Assembly: GCA_002633025.1 (NCBI GenBank)
Contig: NMRB01000077.1
Coordinates: 10,898 to 74,897, forward strand
From: Notospermus geniculatus
Lineage: Eukaryota > Nemertea > Pilidiophora > Heteronemertea > Lineidae
DNA length: 64,000 bases
Reading direction: 5' to 3'
Shown here: piece after piece, positions 1 to 12,977 of the stretch
Numbering within the stretch: position 1 is the first letter of the stretch
Layout: each line of letters begins with the position of its first letter
Position numbers and translations under genes: made by a program
Notes under the pieces: model-generated
Databases searched by the model: none
Told to the model about the DNA's origin: nothing
What the model saw: only the letters and a program-made list of their open reading frames with translations

Positions 1-60
1 GCTCAGGTGGTAGAGCGTTGGCCCTAGAAGCAGAGGTCCTCGCTCAAGTCCTGGAGTGGC
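1..60 (+). repeat. Partial tRNA-like sequence, probably a SINE head or tRNA pseudogene
   Basis: The window opens inside a tRNA-like stretch. GCTCAGGTGGTAGAGC resembles a tRNA D-arm (box A), and GCTCAAGTCC resembles a T-loop (box B). The 5' acceptor strand lies outside the window. The anticodon and T stems pair poorly, so a working tRNA gene is unlikely. A tRNA-derived SINE head or decayed tRNA copy is the best reading. Confidence 0.4.
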
Positions 61-2242
61 TCTTCATTTCTTTACAATGGTGGGTGTCCTGAAGGTGAAT
101 GACCACAGAGCAAGCTTTGGGGTTCACCGCAAGTTTCACAGAGAGACAACCAAGTAAGAACTGGGCCGGAGACGTGGCAGATTCGAATGTCGAAGAAGAC
201 GACGCGGAATCAACGGCAATCGTTCTCCCAGCGACCGTATGTTCCTGTTTTCTCATCTTTCTCATTACCGACTCCCGTACTTGTCTCCGCTGCATCATTT
301 CTAAGCAAGACAAGTTCCTGTAACGATCCAACCTCATCTCCACCGACACTCCCGCTTGTCGTTTCTCGGCATCTAATTGCGCCTAATAGCCACCACGAGC
401 GAACTAATCACTCGAATGCGAGCAGCGAAACAATGAAAAGTATCATACCATTAAAGTATTAAAATACTATTTCCCTCGGATCTGTCAGAGACAGTTGCCA
501 GCGAACGGGCCTCGTCGCCTCAGCGGCGGAGATGGTCTGGATTACTCTTGCTAATGACAAGCTTAGAATGACAAGACAGCCCAGGGGAAATCACCACAAT
601 GTCATTATTTTAACACATTTTCCATGTACAATGCGCCGGGCGCTCGCCGAATCCGCTTGAGAAGTTCTTCTCGATTCGGAGGCGGAAATATTGACTCTCC
701 TGCGCCGGGAGGCGGAAGAAGTTGGTGCTCGGGGAGAGGTGCGAGATCGGTTGAGTGTCCCTGTCACTGAGCCGCTGAAATCGAGTACGGTCGAGATCGA
801 GTTTTCGTCCTTGTAAGATTCCTTAGAGACCTCGGAATCAACCTGGGAGGTAAGAAAACCCATTGTCGCGTGTCAACTATGCTGATATTGGAGGTAGATT
901 GATGTTGACATTGGACACCAGGTTGTTTTAATTCTGTTAAGACATCTTGGAATGATACGCCTGCCCGCAAGGTGCATCGAAACGTCTGCGTCCTGTCAGT
1001 TTCAGCAGACGACAACGCGGTCCTTGAGGAGTCGGGGGGTAGAATGAGTGACTGGCTAATCTGATCTACTGTCGTATCAAGGCCAAGACAGAAAGTACTG
1101 AAATTGTCGAACAATAAAATAAAAGTTGGTGTACCAAGAAGGTTCAGTTTGCATGACTGCTCTGGCTAACTAGTGTTCGGTTTTTCATACCAAAGACCCT
1201 CTAAACAGGTCTTCTTCGTTTTGTGCAAAGTGAGGCCAACAGGCATAGGCCTACTTCTGAGTTGCTGCGACTCGAACATGGACGAGAGCTGTACCTACTG
1301 TGTCTTTTTTCTGAAAGTCGGGACGAGAAGACCCGATCCTTGAGACTCCCTGAGGTGTACCGTATCCTTGACTACCGGTACCATGTGATGGCTTTTGATA
1401 TAGGCCCCCTATCTATGTTCCTACTCCATAACTAACAAAAAAAAGAACCTTCGCCGTGACGGAAGGCAGAAAAAAGGGTAATTGGTGTGAGAAATGCGCC
1501 CGATTCCTGCTGTTATAATGTGGCACACTCATTACTCTTCTCTTCCACTTGACCAGGTTTATAAGATATTTCACCCACGGTCACAGTACCTCCCGCCACT
1601 CGCTGATAGAACTTGGATAGCCCGCGAGAGGACCTGGTAATTGTCGGCTCAGTCCAAGCTGGGTGACCGGTCGTGGTTAATCAACACGACAAGGCCCCCG
1701 GACAAGGGACACAATCCCACGACCCTTGCGGTGTAGGAAGAGTAAGAGTCGCTTCAGCTGGCCCTTATATCCGAGTGGAGGGTTGAACTCACCAAGTTTT
1801 TAAATACAGACCAAGAATGTTTGACCGGCTCCGCCATACGCCGCAAAGGTCCCCTTCAACAATCACCGATAGACACACCAGTTTTGTTATCAAGCAATGA
1901 CGGTAACCCTAAGTTAACGAAGGAACTGAAGCCACAAACCGTGATACGTCCTGCGCCGCCTATGAAATACCGGCTGAACCAAATCCCACTGCTCTCGACA
2001 GACCAACAGAAATTCACTCATTGGATTGGTGTCGTTTGTGGACTACAGATGGCGTGGTGATAGACTTCGTCGTCTGCTAGCCATTTCCAGACGACTTGAT
2101 TTAGTGACTTCTATGATCTCAGGATGGCGCGTCGATTGACCGCGTGTTTGCGTCCTCATCGGTAGATGGCGTCAGTAGAGACACGAAAACGCGGGGAAAG
2201 TCTCCGCTTTTCTACTCCAAACATGTCTCATATCACTGATAT
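61..2242. other. Intergenic, no gene recognised
   Basis: Only short open frames without recognisable domains are present, and they overlap on both strands. The phrase GCAAAGTGAGGCCAACA occurs near 1,224 and again near 2,335, and CTACAGATGGCGTG near 2,043 and 2,425. This suggests relics of an interspersed repeat. Confidence 0.5.
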
Positions 2243-2292
2243 GTGTCGCTTTAGCTGGTGTCAGCACATGTCGACACCAGCTGAGGCGACAC
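2243..2292. repeat. Short near-perfect hairpin
   Basis: Two arms of about 20 bases (GTGTCGCTTTAGCTGGTGTC and its near complement) face each other across a loop of about 10 bases. It could be a MITE remnant or a small stem-loop RNA. The loop and total length are short for a typical animal microRNA precursor. Confidence 0.5.
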
Positions 2293-2998
2293 ACCTCTGT
2301 TGGTAGGTGTGAACCTCTAAAGCAGATCCAGAGAGCAAAGTGAGGCCAACAATACAGCTTCCAATATGAAAGAAGATTGGAGAGAAATCACCAACCGACC
2401 ACGTGCAAATAGTGTCTTCAACAAACTACAGATGGCGTGACAATGAAGACTGACGAAGTTTGCGATAACTTGATTTCACAAGAAATCGCTTGGGCTCATG
2501 CGACTCTCTGGGCGTGACGGAGCGTGTCACATGACCCAACACGGTGCGAGACTGATTTCTCTGCGTTGCATCACAAGTACAGGAACAGCCCCGTAAACTT
2601 GTTCTGGTTGGCAGCCTATGGATATTTGCGGTTCCATATGGTACCGCATGGGGCGCCACGAGGACACCTCGAGGACGAGATCAAAAGCCGGTCAGTGTTA
2701 AACAACAATCACAAATGGACCAGGATATATCTCCAATTATATGAAAAGGTGATAGAATCCCGCAGCAATTTTGATCAATCATTCCAATAACAATGGAACA
2801 TTTTAATCTGCTTTTCGAAATGATTTCTGTCCACTGAATAATTAAACGTACTTTCAAATGGACAATGGCATTTTTCTAAGCATGATCAACAATCAGGCAA
2901 CCAGTGTTTGAAGCAACATTGGAGAGAGATTTCGACAGCCAAAAAACTATAAAGAGAGCAACCGCACTATGTTGACTCACACAACTTCGGCTTCACTG

Positions 2999-3020
2999 CC
3001 CCCCCCCCCCCCCCCCNCCC
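2999..3020. repeat. Poly-C tract with one undetermined base
   Basis: A run of about 21 cytosines contains a single n at 3,017. Homopolymers of this length are sequencing-error prone, so the true length is uncertain. Confidence 0.9.
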
Positions 3021-4410
3021 TACCGGTGAGATTTGGAACCAATCTATTCAGGACGGCCAATACAACCAGTGTACGCGTTCCTCTTTAGAATTTCGCAACT
3101 TTCTAATCAGGCATTCATCTTGACGCCAGCATGCAACCCATCGCTCTTTACTCACTCACAGCCAATAGAAATGGGTTTTTGAAGATCTGTGAAGCCAAAA
3201 GAAAAGGCTAGCATGCGTCTACTAGAAAACACCATCGAACCAACTCGTCTAAGCCTTCGTTAATGAGCGGGAAAGAATAGCTGTATTAATAAGCGTGTGC
3301 CTTTTGCCGTCACCATTGAATGGCGTAGACAGCATCAAAAGAGAATGTTGCCTGTAACTCGAGCGGCGTATCTTAGGCCATTGTTCTCGTGGACTCTTAT
3401 GAAACAGCTCCCACTGATTGCTCTTATAATTGCAACATAGTGTACAGTTAGCTTTTGTCATTTCTTCTAACAGTAAAGCCATGAATGTGTTGCTGTTGTG
3501 ACTGCCTAGTCACTGCTATCGGCGGAACTCGCACTCAGAGACTGCAGGAGGAGGATGGCGATGGGAGCAGTCAGCCGCGCTTATTGCCAAAAGATGGCAG
3601 CAAAGTTCTAGCGGACAAATACAAAAGAACATTCCCCCGATTGACGTGGGTCGGCAAGGCACATCAAGGGACACCCTGTGTTTGGACTCGCCGCCAGTGC
3701 TCTGACCCACAAACGGAAGTCAGCTGTGCGACTGACGAAAACCGATTGGAGCTCGGCATGGCAAGGCATTGAATTGGGCCGTAGTGACACCTATTGGTCA
3801 ACTGACTGACAGCTCCTACAGGCGAACGAAATGCAGATACCAGACGACTACGACAAACAAGGGCGATACTTCAGACGCAAATTTGAAGTTCGACGCCGAA
3901 GCTCCACCGACGATTTTGTCGGCATCCAATCGTGGCGCTGTGAATGGTCTCGCAATAATTCTGCCCCGAAATCTTCTGGGACACCCTGTATTTCATTTGT
4001 AATGTCTATTAAACATTCACCAGTTCCAGTTGAATATTAGTTGAAAGCATCATTATTTGATCACAATGCCATACTTTGCTTTTCTTAATTCGTATTATCA
4101 GGTATAAATATCGTGTATGTCGTTTGAGGTGACATAAATACTTAGTTTTTGAATAGATCTTTAGAATCGTTTCCACAACTTTAAGAAGAGCACCATGGAT
4201 TTTGTTGTAAATGGCACTCCGGTGTCATTGCGGGCATTTGTGGGCATTCTTACCTGTGTGAGAAGGAAAACAAGAAAATAATACGTGACCAACACTCGCA
4301 GTAGATTTGTCCTGGATATAAAGTATGCCCATGCCTTTATGGCGGTTGGTCGGAATGATATTAAGGGCAAGCATACTCCCAGCGAATCAAAGAGACACCC
4401 CGTCCATCAA

Positions 4411-4530
4411 CATACTGCATCCTGAAGTAATCAGGTCTTTTTAGGATGGCTCCTAACCTCGCATCCACACAGGGCACTTTTCCTTCGTCACGGCCCTAAC
4501 AAGACCTGATTTCCTCAGGATGACATACTG
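4411..4530. repeat. Imperfect inverted repeat of about 120 bp
   Basis: The left arm starts CATACTGCATCCTGA and ends in ATCAGGTCTT. The right arm is its imperfect reverse complement, starting AAGACCTGAT and ending GACATACTG. Arms are about 30 bases around a loop of about 60. A small MITE is the likely origin. Confidence 0.55.
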
Positions 4531-6044
4531 TGACTGCCGTATAAAACGGTAACACCTACGCTGGGAGATTCCTCACCAAGTTGCTTGGATCGATTGGTTT
4601 GTCAATCAAGCGGTGGTGCCACCTGGTGTCCGTCGAAATGAGCGAATTCTAACTGTTACTCCAACCAATGAAGTAGGACCAGCCACCAGACATCACTGAT
4701 GAACTTTGACCTTGAACCTGATGAAATTAACGAAAGTGATTTGCTCTCTTTGTTTGGCATCCGAAGGTGATTCTGTCCCCTGCGGTTGCAGAAGGCCTTG
4801 AAGACGACCAAAATGACTTCTTGAATGAATTGCTGTGGCTGATTTCCGACTACTAGTTACCAGGATTCCTAAAGACTAAATAGCCCAATCGCGGTTGTCC
4901 AGTCGCAAGCTAGGAAGCCGCAGAGATACGATCGTCACATCATGGCAGAAGTATCACAACTACCTGAGAATCAGCGAGACTAGGCCTACGCCCATGCACG
5001 GCTAGCCAGGCAACGGGTGCAACCAACGCCAGCCGAACAGGAGTCTGGTTGCAGCCGCTGTTCAAGGACGGAGTCTCGCCTTTGCCTTCAGGGTCATGGG
5101 CGTGACCTTGACTTTCATCTTTGAAGGTCAGCTGTTGACTCGCTGCATATCCAGAGGCCCCAGATGCAACAAGCTTCGATGTATGTCCAGCTCACGGAAT
5201 AATTTTGGTCTTCAAACACCGTTTTTAAACGTTCCTGATTTTCCACCTACCTTCTTCCTTATTGTGTCTCGTGGCGTAACTTACGTAATCCAAACCATGA
5301 AAAAAGTATTCCTATAATTAAGGGTGCACAAGAAACGGCACGTATACTCCATACAAGACATTAATTCAATTTCACGACATATCTAAAAACAGCAATACGC
5401 CAAAACGTAAATGCGGCATATCATCCTTCATTTACTCGATCACAGCTGACGAAAACATGGTGAATATAGATCATTTTATTTTATGACACTCTGTTGTGTT
5501 CGCTACCATTCTAATTTTCAATATGCTCAACGTTTTTCTAAATCGAATGAGAACTCGACTATTTATTTCATTGAAATGGTTCGGTCATACGTGCCAGCGA
5601 TGCACGTATGCGTGCATTTCACTATGTGAAGGCCTATAGATATGCAAGAGAAATATGAAAGGAGCTCATGATATATGGCGCGGGAATCGAAATGAAAAGC
5701 AGCCCGGAGAATGGGCACCATTCAACGATCGCATTCGATTTGCAAGAGGTATTCAGCGTGAGTATAATAAGCGAACATTTAGCAGAAATTTTATGTAGGG
5801 AGCTTTTCTTCTCTTTATCATTAGAAATTCCAGGCTGCGAGCAATGAATGACGTCACCCAGCATGCATGATGGGAGATTTTGATCTCAGATGATCTGCTG
5901 AATGCGAAATCTCTTCTGCAGCAAAATATCACTGTTTCTGGGCCGGGCAGCGGACGCTACCGGAGTTAGTTCATCCTTGTAGTTGCTACCGATAAAACAG
6001 CTGAAAAAAGCCAGGAATCATCATGCCACGTAAAGGTCACAAAG

Positions 6045-6325
6045 AAATTGACCAATCAGAAACTCTGACAACGACGACCTAGATATTGACCAATGAAACG
6101 CCAGAGGTTGTCCATCAGAAACTCTGACAACACCGACCTAGAAACTGACCAATCAGACGCCAGAAGTTAGATATTGACCAATGATTTTGATATTAGATAT
6201 TGACCTAGATATTGACCAATGAAACGCCAGAAGTTGTCCAATCAGAAACTCTGACAACACCCACCTAGAAACAGACCAATCAGGCGCCAGAAGTTGTCCA
6301 ATCAGGATCTAGTAAAATGTCACCT
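6045..6325. repeat. Degenerate tandem array rich in CCAAT
   Basis: About three to four irregular copies of a unit near 70 bp are seen. They are built from the phrases GACCAATCAGAAACTCTGAC, ACCTAGAAACTGACC and CGCCAGAAGTTGTCCA. Almost every unit contains one or two CCAAT pentamers. Confidence 0.75.
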
Positions 6326-8383
6326 GATGTAAAGGGGCTGTAGGTCATATTTTTATTGGACAAGCCTGTATACTACCGTTCGTGTTTCGAGGCACATTTT
6401 TTTAATCTCACAAAATATGGAATGAAAGAAAACGAAAAGGAAGTATATGACAAATAGAAATATAACACCTACATATAAACCTAACCTGGACCTGTCTATA
6501 CAATTTGGCCAGGAAAACACAATGAACCTCGTTTTCTTCCATGTCATTTTTACCAAAGAGAAATCATATACTCTGAGTTTACTTTCGAGAAAGTATCGCC
6601 AAAAGTCATCGCCATCTCTCCTCGGTGTTGCTTTAGTATTGACGACAATGGCCAGATTATTTTCTGCATCATTTCATACAATTCATACGCGGCAATATCC
6701 TCTAGGCCCCCGATGCAGCCCCTCTCTGCACAAAGGTTGCTTTTCGAAGTGTTTTTTTTCTAAGGCAATCACTGAAATGAAGCCTTTGTGTGCGCCATAA
6801 TGGTAGGACTAAATATGGAGCTTGAATCCTGCAGAAACATGACACACGGTCGAGGTTTTCTCTTACAATCATCAAGAGATATGATATTGAATGACTTGAG
6901 TTTGAGCGATATGTTACAAGATGTGTCGGATTTGTTTTGTAATATCATGTGCTCAGAGGCCACTGCAGGGTAAAGCCCTCTGATGTTCCGAAAACATGAC
7001 TGGAGTCTACGCCTACGGGAACATATTGCATCCAGATACATCAAGGTAGAAAGATCATAGTCCGTCGACCTATTCGAAGCCCTCCTGGATTTCACTTCAT
7101 ACAGTTTTATAAATACCGATTCGAACCCAGTCTGCTTTCACGACCCCAAGCCAGAGAGCCAACTTGCCTCAGTCACCTGGGCGGAGCGAGTTCTTGGAGA
7201 CTCAGTGGTTTCGTTAAGCAAAGTTCCTTCAAATCGTCCCCAGAATGCTGATCTCAGGCTCTGCTTGAAACTGCCCAAAGTGGTCCGTTGTCCTACCAGC
7301 CTGTGACGTAAATCCAATCGGCATTGACTTATCATGTTACACACTGAGGCAAGTGCATGAAAATCAGTTAAGCCCATGCGGACGGACGACCATCGCCAGC
7401 AACTGACGGACGACTGTCGTTGGGATAGCTGTGGGTTCGATTATTGAACTCCAGAGCATCGGATATCAAGCAGGAACTCCTAAATATCGGACGCCGAGCA
7501 GTTTCAAACAGCCGGCGCTGTAAAATTCACAGGGAAAAGTCGGCGACGAAGTTTTGATCGCTCGTCTGACGATGACGGAGGGCCGCATTCACGGGTCGCA
7601 CTTTAGCCTAAAGTGCAGCTTAAGTTAGACTTTCTCTATGCTTGAAGCATTGAGAAAAGTCAAGACTTTAATGAAAGTGCGACCCGTGAATACGGCCCGG
7701 TGTAACGTTTTTCAGCGTTCCCCATCTGCGAGTGTTCCCCTCCTATTGTCTGACGGAATAAGCCGCGACTCGACAATGGAGGACACACAGAGAAACGTGT
7801 CGATCTATCTGCCAGTGTTTCCAGAACAATAGGGGGAACACTGACACACGGAAACACTGAAAAACTTTACACCGGAATCTCCTTCGTCTCGCCTTGAACT
7901 TCCCATGCAATGATTCCAAACTCCAAACGCACACGTAAAAAACTGAATGTGTCAGTCTTGATGAATGCCAATCATTATTATGCTCAAGGGCACTTGTCGT
8001 AGAGGTTTTGCCAACAGACAAAAGAGCAAAATTTAATTGTTTCTCATAAGCATAGTATTGTTCAATAGGTCAATAGCTGTGAAAGGTATTGGTAAACATG
8101 ACACGATGAATGAATATTAATTAAACCTATGAAAAAGAACAACGACAATGTGGTCCTTGAACTATTTGTTTCCGGCATTGTTTGCCCAAACCACATTGGC
8201 TACAGCTGGAATGTTCGTGAGAAACTGTACAATTTGCTTCCAATATCCCTATCCCAAACACGCGTCTTCTTGACGTCGGGCTGGATTCGAAAGAAATCCT
8301 AGAGTCTCTATCGTATAGCAAAGGAAATTTTATTTCCCAGATGCTTTTCTAAAGAAACAATGGTTGTTGGAGCCCAGGACAAA
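6326..8383. other. Intergenic, no gene recognised apart from one MITE
   Basis: No domain-bearing frame is visible. The only structure I can define is the hairpin element at 7,580-7,698. Confidence 0.45.
7580..7698. mobile_element. 119-bp hairpin MITE
   Basis: The ends GGGCCGCATTCACGGGTCGC and GCGACCCGTGAATACGGCCC are near-perfect reverse complements. Pairing continues inward through CACTTTA and GACTTTCTC to a small loop at TGCTTGAAGCA. No transposase is encoded, so this is a non-autonomous DNA transposon relic. Confidence 0.8.
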
Positions 8384-8893
8384 GCCAGACCATTTCGAAA
8401 CTTGAACCTACAGGACAGAGTCCAGGCCATTTCGAAACTTGAACCTACATGACGAAGTCCAGGCCACCTCTAAACTGGACCTACAGGTACAGGACACGGT
8501 AAAGGCCATCTCGAAACTTGAACCTACAGGACGAAGTCTGTACATTACAGGACACGGTACAGGCCATATCGAAACTTGAACCCACAGGACGAAGCCCAGG
8601 CCATCTCGAAAGGACGAAGTTCAGGCCATCTCGAAACTTGAACCCACATGACAAAGTCCAGGCCATCTTGAAACTTGACCTACAGGACAAAGTCTAGGCC
8701 ATCTCGAAACTTGACCTTCAGGACAAAAGTCCAGGCCATCTTGAAACTTGGCCTACAGGACAAAGTCCAGGCCATCTCGAAACTTGACCTACAGGACAAA
8801 GTCCAGGCCATCTTGAAACTTGACCTACAGGACAAAGTCCAGGCCATCTTGAAACTTGGCCTACAGGACAAAGTCCAGGCCATCTCGAAACTT
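8384..8893. repeat. 36-bp minisatellite, about 13 units
   Basis: The unit reads roughly CTACAGGACAAAGTCCAGGC CATCTCGAAACTTGAC. Copies on the right (about 8,640-8,890) are nearly identical and the left ones are more degraded. Since 36 is a multiple of three, both strands stay open over the array. On the + strand this gives a 12-residue repeat like KLDLQDKVQAIL. There is no sign of a gene around it. Confidence 0.9.
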
Positions 8894-9430
8894 TTACCTA
8901 CGCAACTTCAACAGTCAGATCAACAATACGAAAGGTGAAATTCCACCTCAGGTTAACAACATCGAAGGAGCATTTCTTTATGAACCCAGATACAGGTCGA
9001 CTACAATAGCTCATCCCTTCTTTTCCAAAGTCCACACCGTACCATTCAATTATGAAATGCAAAGTCAGAGTCACCGGTGTATACTAATACGAGATGAATG
9101 GAGGAATACGACACTAGCTCAGAGTCAGAATCTGATGAACAATGTCCAGTATTGTTCCGAGTTACTGCAGCAGGCTTAGACAATACAGGGCGTTGTTAGG
9201 ATGGAGCGAGTGTTACTTGTTCTTGTGAGGACTGAAAAAGTTGTCAGTCGAAGAATCAATAGAAAGAGAAGGTCACTCTGATGGACCCGTGGGCTGAAGG
9301 TGAGGGAAGGAGAAATTAAAGAGAGCTGGCGTATCATGACTTTGGACAGCATTTTCAGAAGGTATCTGCATGTTACCCAAGGGCGAAGGGGACGTCAAGA
9401 ACCTCCAGAGGTCGTACCGAGGACAACAAT
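8894..9430. other. Intergenic, nothing recognised
   Basis: Unique-looking sequence without recognisable coding, RNA or repeat structure. Confidence 0.4.
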
Positions 9431-9551
9431 AGAGCAAAACAATGCAATGACGTCGCGTCACAGCATCCTTGACGCAGTGCAACAGGGACGAAACGTCGAA
9501 AAAAGAAGGTACAGCCGCTCACAGCGCCTCCAAGTGGCGGAAGTTGGAGGT
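9431..9551 (+). repeat. Interspersed repeat, copy 1
   Basis: This shares with 10,548-10,640 the phrases GACGTCGCGTCAC, CCTTGACGCAGTGC and CCGCTCACAGCGCCTCC in the same order and orientation. In copy 1 the segment ACAGCCGCTCACAGCGCCTC is also tandemly repeated just downstream, to about 9,600. Family unknown. Confidence 0.7.
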
Positions 9552-10355
9552 ACAGCCGCTCACACCGCCTCCAAGTGGCGGTAGTTGGAGATACAGCCGC
9601 ATTCGTTCTTGCAACATCATTCTGCACAGCAGAAGAAATCCATGTCACCCATCAAAAATTTCTCCCCTAACGATGTTCTACAGACAGCTTGCGGCTTTGG
9701 GGGCGAGGCTACAGAATCGCGAGCACCGAGGTTGCCCAGTCCATAATTGTGTTCATAACCATCGTCGGTGAAGTAGATATTGCCGGTCTTATATCATTTA
9801 GATACAATATGCCTATTGAAATCTCCCCTCAACGCAAGTATCAGAAAACTCTCCGCCAGCACCGGGAACAATGCTGACTCCATCGCTAGGACGAGAACTA
9901 GCCAGCGCTAACTCCGCATTGAATAGCCGCTATTCATTGCAGTATTTGTGCGTTTTCTAAAGCAAACTTCTCATCACCGAACCAGAATCTCTTCATATAC
10001 GACGCATTGTGTCGGTTCGCACACCTAATCGCTCTCCATGGTACTGTTCTCTACTTTCCTTTTTCAAGTATGACTTGTATCTGATGGGGTTTGTGTTCGC
10101 CGTTGTTGTCCTATATTGTTCTTCCAGATGAGTTACCCAAACCGGTAACACCATCACCAAACAACCCGTTACTTTCAATAGGTATTGAAATATCAATAAT
10201 GCGTACAGAATCTTGGACAATGGTTGGGTATCTGTTCTTCGTCATTGGCAAATGCGGAATCATTATCTTATTCAATCCGGAAAAGCATCGAATAACCACT
10301 GTGCAATGTGGGAGGGACCTGTAACGAGGAACTTGCAAACTAACGCCACCTAGAA

Positions 10356-10524
10356 GCGCTCACAGCGCCGCCCTGTCGGGACAAAACATCACGGGGGTTC
10401 TTCATTGACGTATCGTTCAATGGGCGCCACTAGAATTTCGTTTGGCTCTTGTGTAGGCCTATAGGGCCTACTGCAATGGCGAACTCGCATAACTTTTTAT
10501 CCCGACAGGGCGGCGCTGTGAGCG
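10356..10524. mobile_element. Inverted-repeat element with GC-rich arms
   Basis: GCGCTCACAGCGCCGCCCTG at 10,356 is repeated as its reverse complement, ending at 10,524, with about 26 bases per arm and a spacer of about 118 bases. The right arm runs directly into repeat copy 2, so both probably belong to one element family. Confidence 0.65.
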
Positions 10525-10547
10525 GTTGTACCGAAGACGTCAAAAAC

Positions 10548-10640
10548 AGAGCAACGCAACCAATGTCGTCGCGTCACGACCTCCTTGACGCAGTGCGACA
10601 TGGATCGACAACCGCTCACAGCGCCTCCTAGTAGCGGTAG
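10548..10640 (+). repeat. Interspersed repeat, copy 2
   Basis: This is the second copy of the repeat at 9,431-9,551. It shares GTCGCGTCACG, CTCCTTGACGCAGTGC and CCGCTCACAGCGCCTCC. Confidence 0.7.
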
Positions 10641-12977
10641 TTCTGCAGTTTCTCATCGGGGGCGTACGTCACGGGGTCAGAAAAAAATACGGAACGGGGG
10701 TTTCGTTTTGTTCCTGCGTCACCCATTACCCGCCCATACATTTGCTACATTCAAAAACCTTCCCTATTCCTTTCATAGTGGATCATGCTGTCAATTACTA
10801 ATTGTACACGCTGCGTTCCCAATAGCAAAAACCAACTCCGTATTTTAGACCAACTCACTCTTCAAACATTAAGCTATTCATCAATTCTCTTTTCATTTTC
10901 AGCCCAGCTCAGGCCAGCCTCTGGCGCCTGAGAATATCATTCAATGAAAGCATTCAAATCTCCCATAACTGTAGCACTTTACAAAATAACTATTATGACT
11001 TGCAAGTTGTCTCTGATAGGACCGGGGGCCTCCGGTTCGTCACAAAGATACTATTCTTTTTCCTGCATAAACCTCATAATGAACGAGTCAGCTGAACACT
11101 GAAGCCGTCAGTGGCATATTGTGGACCATCCAACATCTACTGTAAAGAACCATTAAAAATATCGATGTTTTCTGTATGGGTATTCATACTATTTGGCAGT
11201 TATCATTTCTCGCCGATTCACAAACCATCGCCCAGTATCGGAACACGATGACTGTCTTTCTTTGCACAATAAAGCCATTCAGAGACGGAATTATTGGTAA
11301 AACAATGACACTCGTCGCTGTATCTATGGGCCATTCATAACGTTTTTTCCGCTGTTCTGCCGTGCGGTTCGCTTATAGTGAGAGAAAGACGCTCTCAAAG
11401 GCAAAGCATATCGATAAAGAGGCAGCGAACACACTTTCACGTTGCAGATTCGCTGTTCTGTTCAGGGACACCAGGGGGCTATTCACAACGCCTCTATTTG
11501 ACTGGTAACATCTTCAAGCGCTATGGCTAAGGCAGAGAGAAAGGATCTAGAGCACAGGAAAAGGATAGGAAACTATAGTACGTTTGAGTCATCTGGAGCT
11601 CGATGGGCGTATGTCAATCAAACCCTTAGTAACCCAGACCACAATGAACTTAGGGTTCACTCTAAACGGTCCAACGCACATTGTTTTCTAACCAGCTGAC
11701 CTTGGTTTGAAATTACAACTACCTTGATTGAAATTGAACACAGGCACAGGCATGGGATTGGCTGGAAGTGTCCTGTCAATAAAACGCATGTCAATAGCCA
11801 GACTTCACCAACAATACCAAGGTCTGCCTGACAACCGAAGGTCCGCCCATCGAGCTCCAGATGACTCAAACGTACTATAGTCAACCTACGGACATGACGG
11901 AAAACGTAAGCCCTGTGGACGCTTTATGGATAAGACCACGTGCAGACCACTAACTTACGGACCCGCAGATTATACGAGGCTTCGTAAATATGCTCCCAGA
12001 CCTTCCCCTGAGAGCAAAAAATCGAAGACAATAACATGCCAATCAAACCACAAAATCATCTGCTAATATTTATCTAATAATTCAAACAACAATTTACATA
12101 TCCTGTTATGCGACCTGCTAATTTTCTAGAACAACCCAACTGCCGCGCGGAGAGCCTCGCAGTCGTTGATTTACCTCAAGAATGCTTGAAACTAAATGTC
12201 ACTGCTCTTGTCTTTATCAAATGTTGGTATGGTATCGATTGAGAAATGGGGGAGCGTCTCAGCAGAACTAGAGAACTACAAGCTCGTAATCGAGTAAACA
12301 GTTGAGCATTTTCCGCCTGAATGCAACTCCGACGACACCACGGCGACATTCCTCATAAATTATGCAAATAAATAAGTCTCGCCCCTGGTCCTTGCCTGCC
12401 AATATACGCGTATCCACAAAGACGTGGACTTCGCTTGCGCGAGACTAACGGGTGAAGTTTGGCGCCGCTTTTAAACGCAATCGCCGCTGAAGTCCATTTC
12501 AATTTAATTGCGAGGCGTCCTTTTTAATACGAAACGTCAAAAGTGAGAAAATTACAAAGATACAGCATCTATGACGTGACTGATACAGTCCCGCAAGTGA
12601 AACTTTCACTTTCAGTCGAAACCACAGCCGGGAGGCGGGTGCATGTAAAAACGGGCGATACACAGCAGCCCGGCAGCCGGCACGTGCCAAAACGATGTAC
12701 CAGTTTCTAATAATTCACCAGAGAGTTTGCGGGCGTAGTTTTAGCAAATTAATTGAGGCCTGTGTCTTTTTAGCCACAACCAACATAAAAGATTTGTTGG
12801 GGAAATATGGCAAAAACGGCCAAGTCTTTTGTGAACGTGATAAAGGCGAATGCGACAGAATACGATGGTGAAATTAGGTCCATTGTGGCCAGAGAATGGA
12901 GTGTGTTCCGTGATACGGGGGAAGAAGAAATGCATTATTCCTGAGAGACGATGAAAAACCCTGCAGAGAGTCATCTT
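10641..12977. other. Intergenic, no gene recognised apart from one inverted-repeat element
   Basis: No coding exon is recognisable. The stretch contains the element at 11,572-11,881. Confidence 0.4.
11572..11881. mobile_element. MITE with perfect 38-bp terminal inverted repeats
   Basis: Positions 11,572-11,609 (ACTATAGTACGTTTGAGTCA...) recur exactly as the reverse complement at 11,844-11,881. The 234-bp interior has no coding potential. The perfect match of the arms points to recent activity or gene conversion. Confidence 0.8.

Larger units (their letters stand above)
2293..6044. other. Intergenic, no gene recognised
   Basis: No convincing coding exon is visible. The stretch holds the poly-C tract at 2,999-3,020 and the hairpin at 4,411-4,530. 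GACACCCTGT phrases occur near 3,668 and 3,980, similar to the ends of mariner-type elements. Confidence 0.45.

Noticed and set aside
1-60. Functional tRNA gene
   Set aside because: Truncated by the window edge, with poor anticodon and T stems.
8384-8893. CRISPR-like regular repeats
   Set aside because: The 36-bp units follow each other directly without unique spacers, and the context is an animal genome. It is a minisatellite.
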